Source: Eretmocerus hayati (lineage: Eukaryota; Arthropoda; Insecta; Hymenoptera; Aphelinidae). Taken from it: a stretch of 64,000 nt of DNA. This document shows, in pieces, positions 38,929 to 50,300 of the stretch. Below the pieces are notes generated by a model. It did no database searches and had not been told where the DNA came from. It worked only from the letters and a program-made list of their open reading frames with translations. Location of the stretch: NCBI GenBank assembly GCA_029851415.1, contig CM056744.1, forward strand, positions 90,879,907 through 90,943,906. Direction: 5' to 3'. Position numbers and translations under genes: made by a program. Numbering within the stretch: position 1 is the stretch's first letter; every line of letters starts with the position of its first letter.

Positions 38929-39222
38929 TTAGGAGAACGTCGTCGTCGTCGTGGAGGCTTCGTCGAGGAGTATGCCAGAACGGCGAAGGCGACGACGTCT
39001 GTGTCGATAAGATAACGAACCAGGATTTAGGTTATCGCATCTCCTCGTAGCTTCCTGGGGGGCATTTGCTCCATTAGATTTACGTTCTGTCCTTGACCTC
39101 TCGACGACGAGGACCATGGAACACCAGGTGTCCGCCGTTAGTGTGCCATGATTCATGTGTTTCAGGAATGTGATATACGCTGGCAATTTCACCTCATTCC
39201 TCACCGAAAAGTACACAATCAT
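38929..39222 (-). CDS. hypothetical ORF in palindrome left arm (97 aa)
   Basis: This is the same ORF as 41024-41317, in the inverted arm, with one residue changed (a threonine in place of methionine near the C-terminus). It begins MIVYFSVRNEVKLPAYITF and ends in a basic, arginine-rich segment. It overlaps the neighbouring 103-residue ORF by 29 nt in another frame. I do not recognise a family. Conservation between arms may reflect recent duplication or gene conversion rather than selection. Confidence 0.2.
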   Translation of the reverse strand: MIVYFSVRNEVKLPAYITFLKHMNHGTLTADTWCSMVLVVERSRTERKSNGANAPQEATRRCDNLNPGSLSYRHRRRRLRRSGILLDEASTTTTTFS

Positions 39223-39499
39223 CTCTTATTTCCTGAATTCTAAATGATTTAGTGAGAATTGATGACGCAGGCAGGGAAGAGATGATTATTATCATGTGTT
39301 TTCTGTACTTATTGTGTAATGCTAAGAAAGTGCTCATGTTCTGTTTTTGAAGTAAAGGACCATGAGCATAGAGTTGTAAATGACAAATAGTCATTAAGAC
39401 TAATTCTTTGCCCAATGGCAACCTAGTATGCTTCAGTTGAGTAGAGCTGGACTCGTATTCGAAAGAAAGTCTCACAGGTAGCTGAGCGGAATACACCAT
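39194..39499 (-). CDS. hypothetical ORF in palindrome left arm (101 aa from ATG)
   Basis: Left-arm copy of the ORF at 40747-41052. It differs by two residues near the C-terminus (L for F and G for S). It contains a hydrophobic stretch MIIIISSLPASS. No known domain is seen. Confidence 0.2.
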   Translation of the reverse strand: MVYSAQLPVRLSFEYESSSTQLKHTRLPLGKELVLMTICHLQLYAHGPLLQKQNMSTFLALHNKYRKHMIIIISSLPASSILTKSFRIQEIRDDCVLFGEE

Positions 39500-40746
39500 C
39501 TTCACTACATGACAGTACTAGTGACCTTATACTTTTTTACTTATTTTTTATTTGTTCACATGAGCGTGCTTTTCGTCATTTCCTCCATCATCACAGAGTT
39601 TCAGTAATAGGTTCAGCTTCATCATGACTCTAAGTTTCAAAAATTTTACCTAATCATTCAAGTTGTGGTGTTGAGCTCAAGATTCATTCAGAGTCTTATC
39701 TAAGCTCCACAGGACTGATTAATCTTAGGGCATATAATTATTCTTGATTGAGCTCTAATGAGTCATGCGTTACACAATGGTAATAGTAAAAGAGCTTTTA
39801 GAAAATACTTTGGTGGAACCTGTGACTCAATTCGAAATTGTCCGAGTCTCTGACTTTGTATTGAGATCATCTCTGATAAATCTCAACTAATAGTTCGTTG
39901 GTCTTTCACTTTCACAAGAATCCAGAACATGAAGAGTAATAATGAAATTACCATTCAGTCTTACTGTGGGTACTCTTGCTCACTGAACATGTGGCAAAAA
40001 TTTCTGGAGAGGCCAAGGGAGAGATCTCCAAGCAGACAACTGCAGGAGCTGTCTAATGCATCTTGTTGCTACTTTACTCAATCAAGGCTCAAACTGCGAA
40101 GGTAAGGTTTGCTTCATTAACTAAAGGGCGAAAAGAATGAATACATTTTGAGAAACTGTTGCAGTTAACACTTGTGATTGCTCTCATGATAGTTAATAAA
40201 TCAAGAAATCAAGAGTGCTGACATGACTATTAGTCTCTAATGATATTCGCTTGGTTATCTGAACTGGAGGAATGCACCTATTTTGGCTCAAATACTGACA
40301 TGTGAGGTACAACAGAATAAGATCATGGTCTGCATATAGAAGAGGAGGACAAACTAACTGACTCACGCATCAGAGATGATCTCAATACAAAGTCAGTGAC
40401 TCGGATAATTTTGAATTGAGTCACAGGTTCCACCAAAGTATCTTCAAAAAGCTTTTTTACTATTACCATTGTGTAACGCATGACTCATTAGAGCTCAATC
40501 AAGAATAATTATATGCCCTAAGATTAATCAGTCCTGTGGAGCTTAGATAAGACTCTGAATGAATCTTGAGCTCAACACCACAACTTGAATGATTAGGTAA
40601 AATTTTTGAAACTTAGAGTCATGATGAAGCTGAACCTATTACTGAAACTCTGTGATGATGGAGGAAATGACGAAAAGTACGCTCATGTGAACAAATAAAA
40701 AATAAGTAAAAAAGTATAAGGTCACTAGTACTGTCATGTAGTGAAG

Positions 40747-41052
40747 ATGGTGTATTCCGCTCAGCTACCTGTGAGACTTTCTTTCGAATACGAGTCCAGC
40801 TCTACTCAACTGAAGCATACCAGGTTGCCATTGGGCAAAGAATTAGTCTTAATGACTATTTGTCATTTACAACTCTATGCTCATGGTCCTTTACTTCAAA
40901 AACAGAACATGAGCACTTTCTTAGCATTACACAATAAGTACAGAAAACACATGATAATAATCATCTCTTCCCTGCCTGCGTCATCAATTTTCACTAAATC
41001 ATTTAGAATTCAGGAAATAAGAGATGATTGTGTACTTTTCAGTGAGGAATGA
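40747..41052 (+). CDS. hypothetical ORF in palindrome right arm (101 aa from ATG)
   Basis: The open frame begins MVYSAQLPVRLSFEYES and runs through LYAHGPLLQKQNMSTFLALH, with a short hydrophobic stretch IIIISSLP. It resembles no transposase or host domain I know. Its 3' end overlaps the next ORF. It could be an exon of a captured gene or simply an open stretch. Two copies exist only because the locus is palindromic. Confidence 0.22.
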   Translation: MVYSAQLPVRLSFEYESSSTQLKHTRLPLGKELVLMTICHLQLYAHGPLLQKQNMSTFLALHNKYRKHMIIIISSLPASSIFTKSFRIQEIRDDCVLFSEE

Positions 41053-41317
41053 GGTGAAATTGCCAGCGTATATCACATTCCTGAAACACATGAATCATGG
41101 CACACTAACGGCGGACACCTGGTGTTCCATGGTCCTCGTCGTCGAGAGGTCAAGGACAGAACGTAAATCTAATGGAGCAAATGCCCCCCAGGAAGCTACG
41201 AGGAGATGCGATAACCTAAATCCTGGTTCGTTATCTTATCGACACAGACGTCGTCGCCTTCGCCGTTCTGGTATACTCCTCGACGAAGCCTCCACGACGA
41301 TGACGACGTTCTCCTAA
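41024..41317 (+). CDS. hypothetical ORF in palindrome right arm (97 aa)
   Basis: Starts at ATG 41024, overlapping the end of the previous ORF. The N-terminal half (FSVRNEVKLPAYITFLKHMN) looks protein-like; the C-terminal half is basic (RHRRRRLRRS), ending in a serine/threonine run from a repeated ACG/TCG tract. No family is recognised. It may be captured coding sequence carried by the transposon. Confidence 0.22.
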   Translation: MIVYFSVRNEVKLPAYITFLKHMNHGTLTADTWCSMVLVVERSRTERKSNGANAPQEATRRCDNLNPGSLSYRHRRRRLRRSGILLDEASTTMTTFS

Positions 41318-41593
41318 TCTCTCTGCTCTTTCACAAATCGCGACCAGGATCTACCTGGACTGCGACATGCCAGCAGCCGACACTCTCCTTAGAAAGCGCA
41401 CCCTCGATAACCTCTATTGTAGATTTTTTGATATGCAAAAATCCCGCGATCGGCGGGAGCGGAGATCTCCGCCGCTTTCGGCGGGCGCGGAGATCTCCGC
41501 CGCTTTCGGCGGGCGCGGAGAAGAACAAAACATGTGCCCCGCAGCTCCGCCACCTGGCGGAATTTGTGGTCTCTACACGCTTCCGTACAAACG

Positions 41594-42315
41594 AGTATGT
41601 GTCGGTGTGCACTGGCGCCGACGTGAAGCAGATCAGAGAAAGAGAATCGATTTCAGCAGTACTAACGAATTGTGACGCGGAACAAAAGCAAAACCACTTG
41701 CAGCCCGGGACGTTCGCTGCGTTAATCCCATCAGTAAGCGCAGAATATCGCGAAAAGTGAGATCTAGCATCACGCGGAGTATAGTGCAGAGCGCGATCGA
41801 AAGGGATTTTAAGTAACGCTGACGGTCGGGGAGACTGAGGCTTACACATCCTTATCTTTCTCTCTATATCTCGCGCACGCACGCGCGAGTGAATTCAAGC
41901 GAATAAAACATCCCCGAACGACAAAGCCGAAGCTCGTTAATTATCAAGCTGTAATTAGCCTCGGCTCTTTCTCCCCCTCTGTTCTATTCACTTTGAATTA
42001 TATTCCGTGGTATGCGCAGAGACGTATAGTAAAGTCGAATAGTGTGGTATTTCTCGCGAGTGGGATAGATCGACCGTGCTGCAGGTCGTCACGGAAGAAA
42101 TCAGAGCGGTAATGCAGCGAGAAAGAGATCGATCCCGAGTCGTAATTGCCTTCCCTTTGGGGATTCCGGACGATGATCCACTTCTTCTGTGTCGCGAATT
42201 TGCTGGTCTATAAGCTCGCCGATGAACTGGCTAGCGTTAGAAACCATAGCTCAAGTTTGACTGATGATTCTCAAATTCGCCAATCTATAAGTTTAGATAG
42301 ACCGTCCTCTTGCAA
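41594..42315. other. presumed intron, no feature seen
   Basis: No exon, terminal repeat or RNA gene is recognised. A minus-strand open frame crosses from the palindrome arm into this region (41331-41882) and is not supported. Confidence 0.4.
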
Positions 42316-42849
42316 GGGGTCGTTCACAAAAGACGTCCGCAGAATTTTGATAGATTTTCGATCCCTCCTCCGACCCCTGTCCCATCATGTCACATCTGAG
42401 TCAAACATCCCCCTCTCTACAGAAAGATGTCACAAATTTATGAGACCCCCCCCCCCCTCTTGACAAAAATATGATTCAAATTATTTCTGATTACTGTGGT
42501 GATCGAACATTGAAAATTTCATCAATAACATGATTTGAATAACGAAACTGAAATTTTAGAAAGTTTACAAACCGCATAAAAATTATACCTTTTGGAAAAA
42601 GTGGAGTAAACATGCTATTCATATACCATTCTCGAGTAACTATATCGAAACTCAATTTTGAGCTTAACTCCCATGAAAACATACTGTGATGAAACCGGTG
42701 AGAAAGATTCAAAGTAATACATTCATCTAAGTCCTCAGCCTCACCAATCATATATATGCTTGAATTGTGATTGTGATATAACCAGCACGTTCATGAGCGC
42801 TGAAGGTTTGAAGTGGTACAGCCTTGCCCCAAACCCCCATGACATGATT

Positions 42850-44015
42850 TTATTGATATTGATATTGATATTGATAGATTTATTCAACTATAGACTCTTG
42901 GTCCAGTGTAGTCGAAGCTACGTGCATACATATAATTTACAAACGTAATACTACACCATTCGTCAGAGTCAAAGACTCTATAGATTTCATTATCCAAACA
43001 TAAAAGTATAAATATAGATGAGGATTAAAATTTAGTAAAATGATGTGGAAAATATAGTAATGAACTAATAATGAAAGACCTGCTAGAGCTTACAGAACGA
43101 GAGAGCTTCGTCCCAATTGTGATTGCGAGACCCGCTCGCAAGACACTACTACGTATCACAAAGTCATTCACAATGATTAGAAGATATATCACATTCAAGC
43201 CTCATGGCTCCTTATTGTTAATAACTAATGAAATTTCGATCAAGCCATTCTGCTCATGCAATGTACCAAAAATTTATACCATTAATGTCCCACCTAAACA
43301 CGTCACCTATGACGAACCTTCAATACCCGTTGCCAACAGATGAAAAAATAACCTTGTTTTGAATGAAGGGCGGGTGTACTTGCTTCTCAGATCTTCCGGC
43401 AGCTTATTCCATTCCATTATGCTCGCAACTAAAAACGAATTCCTGTATGCGGTCGTAGACCACTTTGGCACAACAAGATTTAGCGAGGAAACCCTTTTTG
43501 ACCCTACTTTATCCACGGCTCTGAACCCAAGCTTCGATCTTAGGTACTCAGGTACTGATGATCTCAACACATGGGCCAATAAACACACACTGAGATAGAT
43601 TCGACGGACTGCGTAAGGCATTATCTTAAATTCATTGTACCAAGGCGTGATGTGCTCAAACTTTTTACACGATGCGATGAATCGGATAGCCGCATTTTTG
43701 CATCTAGTGAGCTTAGCAACTAGTTCTTTGGACAGGTCTAGAAATATCCCCTGACAGTATTCAAGATGAGGGGGTACCAGAGTTTTGACCAATTGAGGCT
43801 TAGTGCACCTAGGCATACAGTCGCTACGTTTCCGGAGTTCACTGAGCGCGGCAAAGCGATTCTTGGTTATAATTCCGCATTGATTGCGCATGGTCAGACA
43901 GCTAACGAGAGTAACCCCTAGTCTTGATCGTGTCGCAATACTCTATGATTTGATCCCCCATCATAACTGGGGGGATGTCCATCTCCTTCAACCTGTTGAT
44001 GAAGTAGCGAGATCC
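42850..44015 (-). mobile_element. CR1-like LINE, 5'-truncated, with (ATATCA)n tail
   Basis: Read on the minus strand it holds the end of an RT domain, the RT C-terminal region, about 430 bp of 3' UTR and then a tail of TATTGA repeats (complement (TCAATA)n) at 42850-42876. ATTTTAT occurs next to both ends (about 42847 and 44019), a possible 7-bp target duplication. It is 5'-truncated within the RT domain, as is usual for LINEs. It is the largest LINE remnant in the window. Confidence 0.75.
43307..44015 (-). pseudogene. LINE reverse transcriptase C-terminal half, frameshifted
   Basis: A long open part (43307-43891 and slightly upstream) contains RT C-terminal blocks: LVKTLVPPHLEYCQG, LTRCKNAAIRFIAS, YLSVCLLAHVLR and the terminal IMEWNKLPEDLR. 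Upstream sequence to about 44015, in a different frame, encodes the preceding RT block (RLKEMDIPPVMMGDQ, then EYCDTIKT). A frame change near 43918 separates them, and the catalytic YxDD region is missing because of 5' truncation. It is therefore an inactive fragment of a CR1-like ORF2. The family call is by motif order. Confidence 0.75.
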
Positions 44016-44215
44016 AAATTTATTTTATGTGAGATATACCAGAGAGGGTCAAAATATTTTGATCGTTGGACAATATCACAAGTTGGGGCAAATAATTGAA
44101 TAACTTTCTGGGGAATCCACAGGAAGTCAGCCCCCCTTTCCCCCACATCCAGAAGTGTTACATTTCACTCCCCCCCCCCGCCCCTAAGAGCGGACGTCTT
44201 TTGTAAACGAACCCC

Positions 44216-44719
44216 AGGGTGTTACTGATTATCTGCTGAATTTGTTATATTTTGGCATAATGAAGTAGGGTACACTTATAACCAATGTAAATTTGATAAA
44301 AGATTGGATTAGTTACTCATAAAGACATTTACAGATTTTCTCACTACGTAGAAATCTATACGAATTTTGTAAATGGGATGACAGATTGAATTTACTTACA
44401 AAACAGCTGTCGTATTGATATCGGGATACTTTGTTCGTTTCGATTCAGATGGGTGTATCGAAATTTCTTTGGAGTGTGTGAACTATAGTTAACTCCAGTC
44501 CTTAAATTTTTGTGGCATACACATGAAAGTCCAATCATGCGTCAAAAGTGATTTTCCTTCCATCATCGTCGAAGATTATACCATTTGTGAATACATCATC
44601 AAACAATCTCACTGTGATGAAAATTCATCGATAGATAAATCTGTTCGAACTGTTATCCTAGTCGTACCACGTTGTCACTTTGCATAGAATCAGGACAATC
44701 GTACAAGAAAGACAATCTA
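44216..44719. other. presumed intron, no feature seen
   Basis: Unique-looking AT-rich sequence between two transposons. Nothing is recognised. The TA target of the next element is at 44718-44719. Confidence 0.45.
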
Positions 44720-45143
44720 GTCCGGTCTCCGGCCGACCTTTTGTTGGTCTGTTGGCCTCCAGCGAGGTGACAATTTGACTGGATAAGAGCCAAAATTACA
44801 AGAAATTACCGCCAAAGGTGGACACTCTACGTGTGGTACAAGCTGAGATATGGATTTTTTAAATAATTAATTTGTAAGCGTTATATGTCCGTTATCCTCC
44901 AGTGGCCACCCTATGCTCATTTGGAAGCTCACGAAACGTATATTGAGATGGAAAGAAGGTGGACAGTCCTAAAGTGGTCGGAATTGAGGTATTGAGGGCC
45001 AAAAGGTCAAATTTTTGGGTCAAAATGGCGAAAATGACGATTTTTCGCGTATAACTCAGAAACGATGCACCTAATCGAAATTTTACATCAGTACTTTTTT
45101 GTTTATCTTGTTAAGATCTTGAAATTTGTATTCGAGTAATTTT

Positions 45144-45493
45144 TCTCAGAAATGCGTCATTTCTGAGATAATGGCGTTGCGAGTTGTGAAAAGTAGACGC
45201 TCAGACCTCCTGATAAGAACGGTGCACTTGGTCAAAATTTTACATCAGTACTCTTTTGTTCGTCTTGTCAAGATCTTGAAATTTTTATTCGAGTAATGTT
45301 TCTCAGAAATGCGTCATTTCTGAGATAATGGCGTTGCGAGTTGAGAAAAGTAGACGCTCAGACCTCCTGATACGTGCAACTCAAGAACGGCGCACTTGGT
45401 CAAAATTTTACATCAGTACTTTTTTGTTTGTCTTGTCAAGATCTTGAAATTTGTATTCGGGTAATTTTTCTCAGGAATGCGTCATTCCTGAGA
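45144..45493 (+). repeat. tandem units each carrying a 25-bp palindrome
   Basis: Palindromes TCTCAGAAATG-CGT-CATTTCTGAGA lie at 45144-45168 and 45301-45325. A third at 45469-45493 has G and C replacing A and T at matching positions (TCTCAGGAATG / CATTCCTGAGA), so pairing is kept. Matching units are present in the right arm (46340-46880), where one has only one side changed. A more diverged version with CCTCAAAAT / TTTTTGAGG lies at about 45650. Confidence 0.85.
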
Positions 45494-45739
45494 TAATGTC
45501 GTTGCGAGTTGTCAGGATAAGACGTTGGGATCTCCGGATACGTACAACTCAAGAACGACGCACTTGACCAAAATTCAATATCAGTACTCATTTACTATTC
45601 ATGTATTTTGAGATCTTTAAATCTGTATTCGAATCTTTTTCCTCAAAATCGTATAATTTTTGAGGTATGAACATTATCAATTGGGGCTAGCAGGCGCCTC
45701 GAATGTCCTTTGCATCGTGGGTATAGAAGCGTGGAATCG

Positions 45740-45931
45740 ATGTGGCTGGACCGACAACGGAGAGAGCCTGGATTTGTGTGGTTTGATGGTAATCCGTCTC
45801 CAGAAGAAGTAATAGATGTCCTTCGTGACGACGATGATCGCAATGAGGATGAGGTCAGTGGTGATTCTGATGGTGATTTGAGTGACTTCGATATGTATGC
45901 TACCGATGAAAGTGATGAGGAACGATGGTAA
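45740..45931 (+). CDS. small acidic ORF in the foldback element centre
   Basis: From its first ATG the ORF encodes 63 residues. It begins MWLDRQRREPGFVWFDG, followed by PSPEEVIDVL and then a long Asp/Glu/Ser-rich tail (RDDDDRNEDEVSG, DESDEERW) before the stop. An AATAAA signal follows at 45991-45996. Acidic leaders of this kind occur near the N-termini of piggyBac-type and other transposases, but here the protein ends before any catalytic domain. It lies in the only non-repeated part of the element, so it may be a fragment of the original transposase or a captured gene piece. Function is unknown. Confidence 0.3.
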   Translation: MWLDRQRREPGFVWFDGNPSPEEVIDVLRDDDDRNEDEVSGDSDGDLSDFDMYATDESDEERW

Positions 45932-47302
45932 TTTTGTACGATAGAAATGTTTCACTGTTTCAGTTATGTACGGTACAAATTTGACATATGAATAAATATA
46001 AGTACCCTCTCAATAGGGACTCATTTTATTTCGAAAAATCAGAGATTTCGAGACTGAAATCTTATAACGTTAACAAAAAAGAACAAACATAGAATAACGT
46101 TCTATCGCATCAATCTCCATATGTACACAAAAAAGCGTCTGGTACGATTAATACCCGCAACTAATAATGTTCATACCTTAAAAATTATCCGATTTTGAGG
46201 AAAAAGATTCGTATACAGATTTGAAGATCTCAAAATACATGAATAGTAAATGAGTACTGATATTGAATTTTGGTCAAGTGCGTCGTTCTTGAGTTGTACG
46301 TATCCGGAGATCTCAACGTCTTATCCTGACAACTCGCAACGCCATTATCTCAGGAATGACGCATTTCTGAGAAAAATTACCCGGATACAAATTTCAAGAT
46401 CTTGACAAGACAAACAAAAAAGTACTGATGTTAAATTTCGACCAAGTGCGCCGTTCTTGAGTTGCACGTATCAGGAGGTCTGAGCGTCTACTTTCCTCAA
46501 CTCGCAACGCCATTATCTCAGAAATGACGCATTTCTGAGAAAAATTACTTGAATAAAGATTTCAAGATCTTGACAAGACGAACAAAAGAGTACTGATGTA
46601 AAATTTTGACCAAGTGCGCCGCTCTTGACTTGTACGTATCAGGAGGTCTGAGCGTCTACTTTCCTCAACTCGCAACGCCATTATCTCAGAAATGACGCAT
46701 TTCTGAGAAAAATTACTTGAATAAAAATTTCAAGATCTTGACAAGACGAACAAAAGAGTACTGATGTAAAATTTTGACCAAGTGCGCCGCTCTTGACTTG
46801 TACGTATCAGGAGGTCTGAGCGTCTACTTTTCACAACTTGCAACGCCATTATCTCAGAAATGACGCATTTCTGAGAAAAATTACCCGAATACAAATTTCA
46901 AGATCTTAACAAGATGTACAAAAAAATACTGATGTAAAATTTCGATTAGGTGCATCATTTCTGAGTTATACGCGAAAAATCGTCATTTTCGCCATTTTGA
47001 CCTAAACATTTGACCTTTAGGCCCTCGATACCCAAATTCCGACCACACTAGGACTGTCCACCTTCTTTCCATCTCAATATACGTTTCGTGAGCTTTCAAA
47101 TGAGCATAGGGTGGCCACTGGAGGATAACGGACATATAACGCTTACAAATTAATTATTTAAAAAATCCATATCTCAGCTAGTACCACACGTAGAGTGTCC
47201 ACCTTTGGCGGTAATTTCTTGTAATTTTGGCTCTTATCCAGCCAAATTGTCACCTCGCTGGAGGCCAACAGACCAACAAAAGGTCGGCCGGAGACCGGAC
47301 TA

Positions 47303-50300
47303 ATCGTACAGGACGTCGTACAAGCGATGTTTATTCTCTTAAAATTGCAGTGGAAAAGTATAATTCATCAGCCTAATCAGTCACATTGTCCAATATAATA
47401 TAGACAACTTATTTAGGTCTATTTCCAAAAATCGATCACGCTTCATTTCGGACGCATCAAGATAATCTGAGAAACTCTTAAAAGTCTCTATTGATACAGG
47501 TGCTGAAACGAACCCCAGGTCCTAGTCTAACACGCATTAGAAAAGAAACAGTATATCTAAACATTTTGAACTCTTCAGTTTCGTAACACGTCTTTTCCGA
47601 ATTTTCCCATAGAATTTCCAAAATACGTATTTTGAAGTGCAGAGCCCTTTTTGATGTTCACGTTAGTGAATAGCTTATTGTATTCTATACGGCTAATCCA
47701 CGTTAGCCTACGGATATATTTTCAATTACATATAAAATGCATGACGAATATGGGCGTATCACAGCGATGGGCATGCTCAAGAGGGACGAACGACAGATGG
47801 TACTTGCTCACGAATCAAATTAAACTTTTGTCACTCACTGTGTATAATCGCGAGATGACCGAATAGAATATACACCCACCTTCTATCATAATGTCTAGCT
47901 GGACTATTTTTGTTATAAAACGCCTCGAGGTCATCAGCGGTGTCCAGAAGCTCAATCGATGCCCGTAATGAAATCAATTGTCACAAAGTCGGGGATGAAT
48001 GAGCGCTTCGGGGCATGAGCCACGCACAAGTCAATCGTTTTCAGCCGAATTTAATCACCCACAATATATGTACATGTGTATTCTCGACAATAACATTTAG
48101 ACCGTGACGATGCGAATTTTATATGCAGATTCAATTATTTTCTCTCAAATTGGCAGTATTCGATGGCACATAGGGCTCTCGACGGCAATATCCGGGGCTA
48201 TACTTTTGGTCTCTGTTGGAATGGAATTTTCTCGTAATATACTCTGCAAAAAATATTCATCGAATGTCCATTCAATTACCGAGCCAACTAAAAATCGACT
48301 TTTCCGTTTAGCTTCGAATAAGAGGAAGAATTAATGGTACAAATTTTGTTTTAGTAACACAATTCGAACCAATTTTTTCAAAACCCAAAATATCTTATCA
48401 GTTCATAATTCAACTGCCAATCAACCTTTCCTGAATCAATTATCACTTATCTGCTCCGATAAATCTGTGAACTATCGATGTCAGAAAATTCTATCAACCG
48501 ATTGAGCAGTGTATTCCATGAAAATTCGAATTGAAACAGCTACGATGTTCCCTTGTCAAGTAGAAATATATACCAAAGGGAAGTGAGCTGTCGGCAATGT
48601 ATGCCAACGATGGTCACAAGTACTGCCTCGTTGTCCACTGCCCCGAGGGAAAAAGAGAAGAAAAAGTAAGGCGGTCGAAGTAGACAGGCAAAAGGGACGC
48701 TTCAAGGCGTAAACTCTTTTGCACAACCAAGAGTTACCCTGGTGCGGATTTTCGTAGCTTGCTTACTCGCATGTATATGTTTATGTGCCAAGTCGTCTCT
48801 TTTGCTTTGTACAGCGCGTGCAAAGCTGCAACAGTAAATACGTCGGATCGGAGTTAGCCCACCGACCGAATAAATTTTTTTTTCTTGCACCAAGCGATGT
48901 AAGACGGCGTTGGACCTCGCACCTGAGCTTTTATTTACGAACGGTTATATAGGGCTCCATTCTAGTTTTCGAATTTTCTCAGGAAAGAAAGAGAATTCGA
49001 CTGAGATCGATCGAGATGTTTGTATAAATTGAATTTTGTAAAATCTCCCGAATGGCCAAGGAAACAAGAATTGATGAAGATTTATGCTTTCTTAAATTGG
49101 TCGATCAAAAACCATCATATAACAAATAAATATTGATAAGTGATCATCGCAGCTCATTCAAGTGTTGTTGCAGATATTTTTGACGGAGAAATAGGGCATG
49201 AACGCACTGAATTGCCATACTTCATCGAAAATTTTTATGCACGATGAGCGGAAACTATGAGGCAGCTTTTAATAAATTAAGGTGAAAATTGAAAGCAAAG
49301 CCAATATCTCCTTATAAAATTACCTCCCCATGGCCAGCCAGCGTAATGAAGGGCGTAAGTCTGCATTGCAGCTCATTAAAAGCCTTACCACGTTAAAAGG
49401 CTACTATAAAACTAAAGAGCCTCCTATCCGCATGGCCATTATCCGAATTATCAGCTCTGGCTTATTGAATTTGGCTCTGTGTTAGAGGGTAAATGGAAGA
49501 TATTGAATTTCAAATAACTTGATCCGTTCAATTTGCAACGGAAATACCCCAATAACCAAGTTATACTTAAAGAATTACAATAATTAACCGGTATTTTCCA
49601 TGAACTATCAGTCCTTTGATTTTGAAGATACTATTCCAATGTGTGGTGGTTATAAGTTAGATTCACTTGGAACGCGATTCATACTCAGAGCATCGGAAAA
49701 ATTTTCTCTGTTAGACTGTCATGTTACTGGGAATCTAAGAACGAAAGGCTGTGGGACTCTGATCATGTCATTCCACTGACATTGCAAATGAGTCATGATT
49801 ATATTGTCATCTGACACTTGATGTTCATCTTTCAGACTCCAACAAAGTGACCTTTGAGAGCTCGTCACAAAAAGGAGCATGATCAAAACGTTGCAATTCT
49901 AATTGCTACTCAACCTTGGAATCAATATCGTAGTCAATATCTTACAATATCTCGAATTCTTATTTCAGAATAGACTCAGGCTTCAGATCAAAAGAATTCG
50001 ATACGATGAGAAAGTGGATATCGAAAAATAATTGGATGTTTTTACCCAAGTCTGTGATCTCGATCCTTTGAAATCAATTGGGAGGAATATGTAAGAGATG
50101 GGCGATCAGACGGTAACGAAGAGAAGTGGACTCGCAAGTCCATTCCAAAGATGTCTTCCGTCTTTCCTTTTGTCGAAGCTTGCGCAAGACGCAGAAATAA
50201 TGGAGCCATGTCGTGACCGAGGGTAATTAATCTGCCGATGAGCAGTGGGCAAGTTGAAGAGGGAAAAAATACCAGGAGTGGAGTGATTGCAAGAAAGAAA

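Larger units (their letters stand above)
38655..41593. mobile_element. 2.9-kb palindrome with 6-bp flanking direct repeat
   Basis: The arms 38661-39877 and 40369-41587 are about 1.2 kb each and nearly identical reverse complements, around a unique spacer of about 490 bp. They begin TACGGAAGCGTGTAGAGACC and end with its complement. CAAACG flanks both outer ends (38655-38660 and 41588-41593), consistent with a 6-bp target duplication. The arms differ mainly near the outer ends, where the right arm has a duplicated unit of about 30 bp with GGAGATCTCC. This is probably a large foldback-type transposon of unknown superfamily. A plain inverted duplication would not explain the flanking repeat. Confidence 0.8.
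42316..44215. mobile_element. GGGGTCGTTC-type DNA transposon split by a LINE
   Basis: The termini GGGGTCGTTCACAAAAGACG and its near complement ending ACGAACCCC (44215) are inverted. The adjacent sequence is rich in C-runs (42440-42465, 44165-44185) and contains TGTCACA motifs. This matches a widespread arthropod non-autonomous DNA element with GGGTCGTT ends and a polyG/polyC interior. The outer flanks show no clear target duplication. A CR1-like LINE has inserted in the middle (about 42850-44015), which accounts for the length. Confidence 0.65.
44720..47300. mobile_element. foldback transposon, TA target, internal repeats
   Basis: The termini GTCCGGTCTCCGGCCGACCT and its exact complement at 47281-47300 are flanked by TA (44718-44719 and 47301-47302). 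The arms (44720 to about 45670; about 46195 to 47300) are long reverse complements. They include internal tandem units of about 160 bp, at least three in the left arm and four in the right. A unique centre of about 520 bp carries a small acidic ORF and an AATAAA signal. The TA target suggests a Tc1/mariner-like mobiliser, but no transposase is encoded. Confidence 0.88.
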
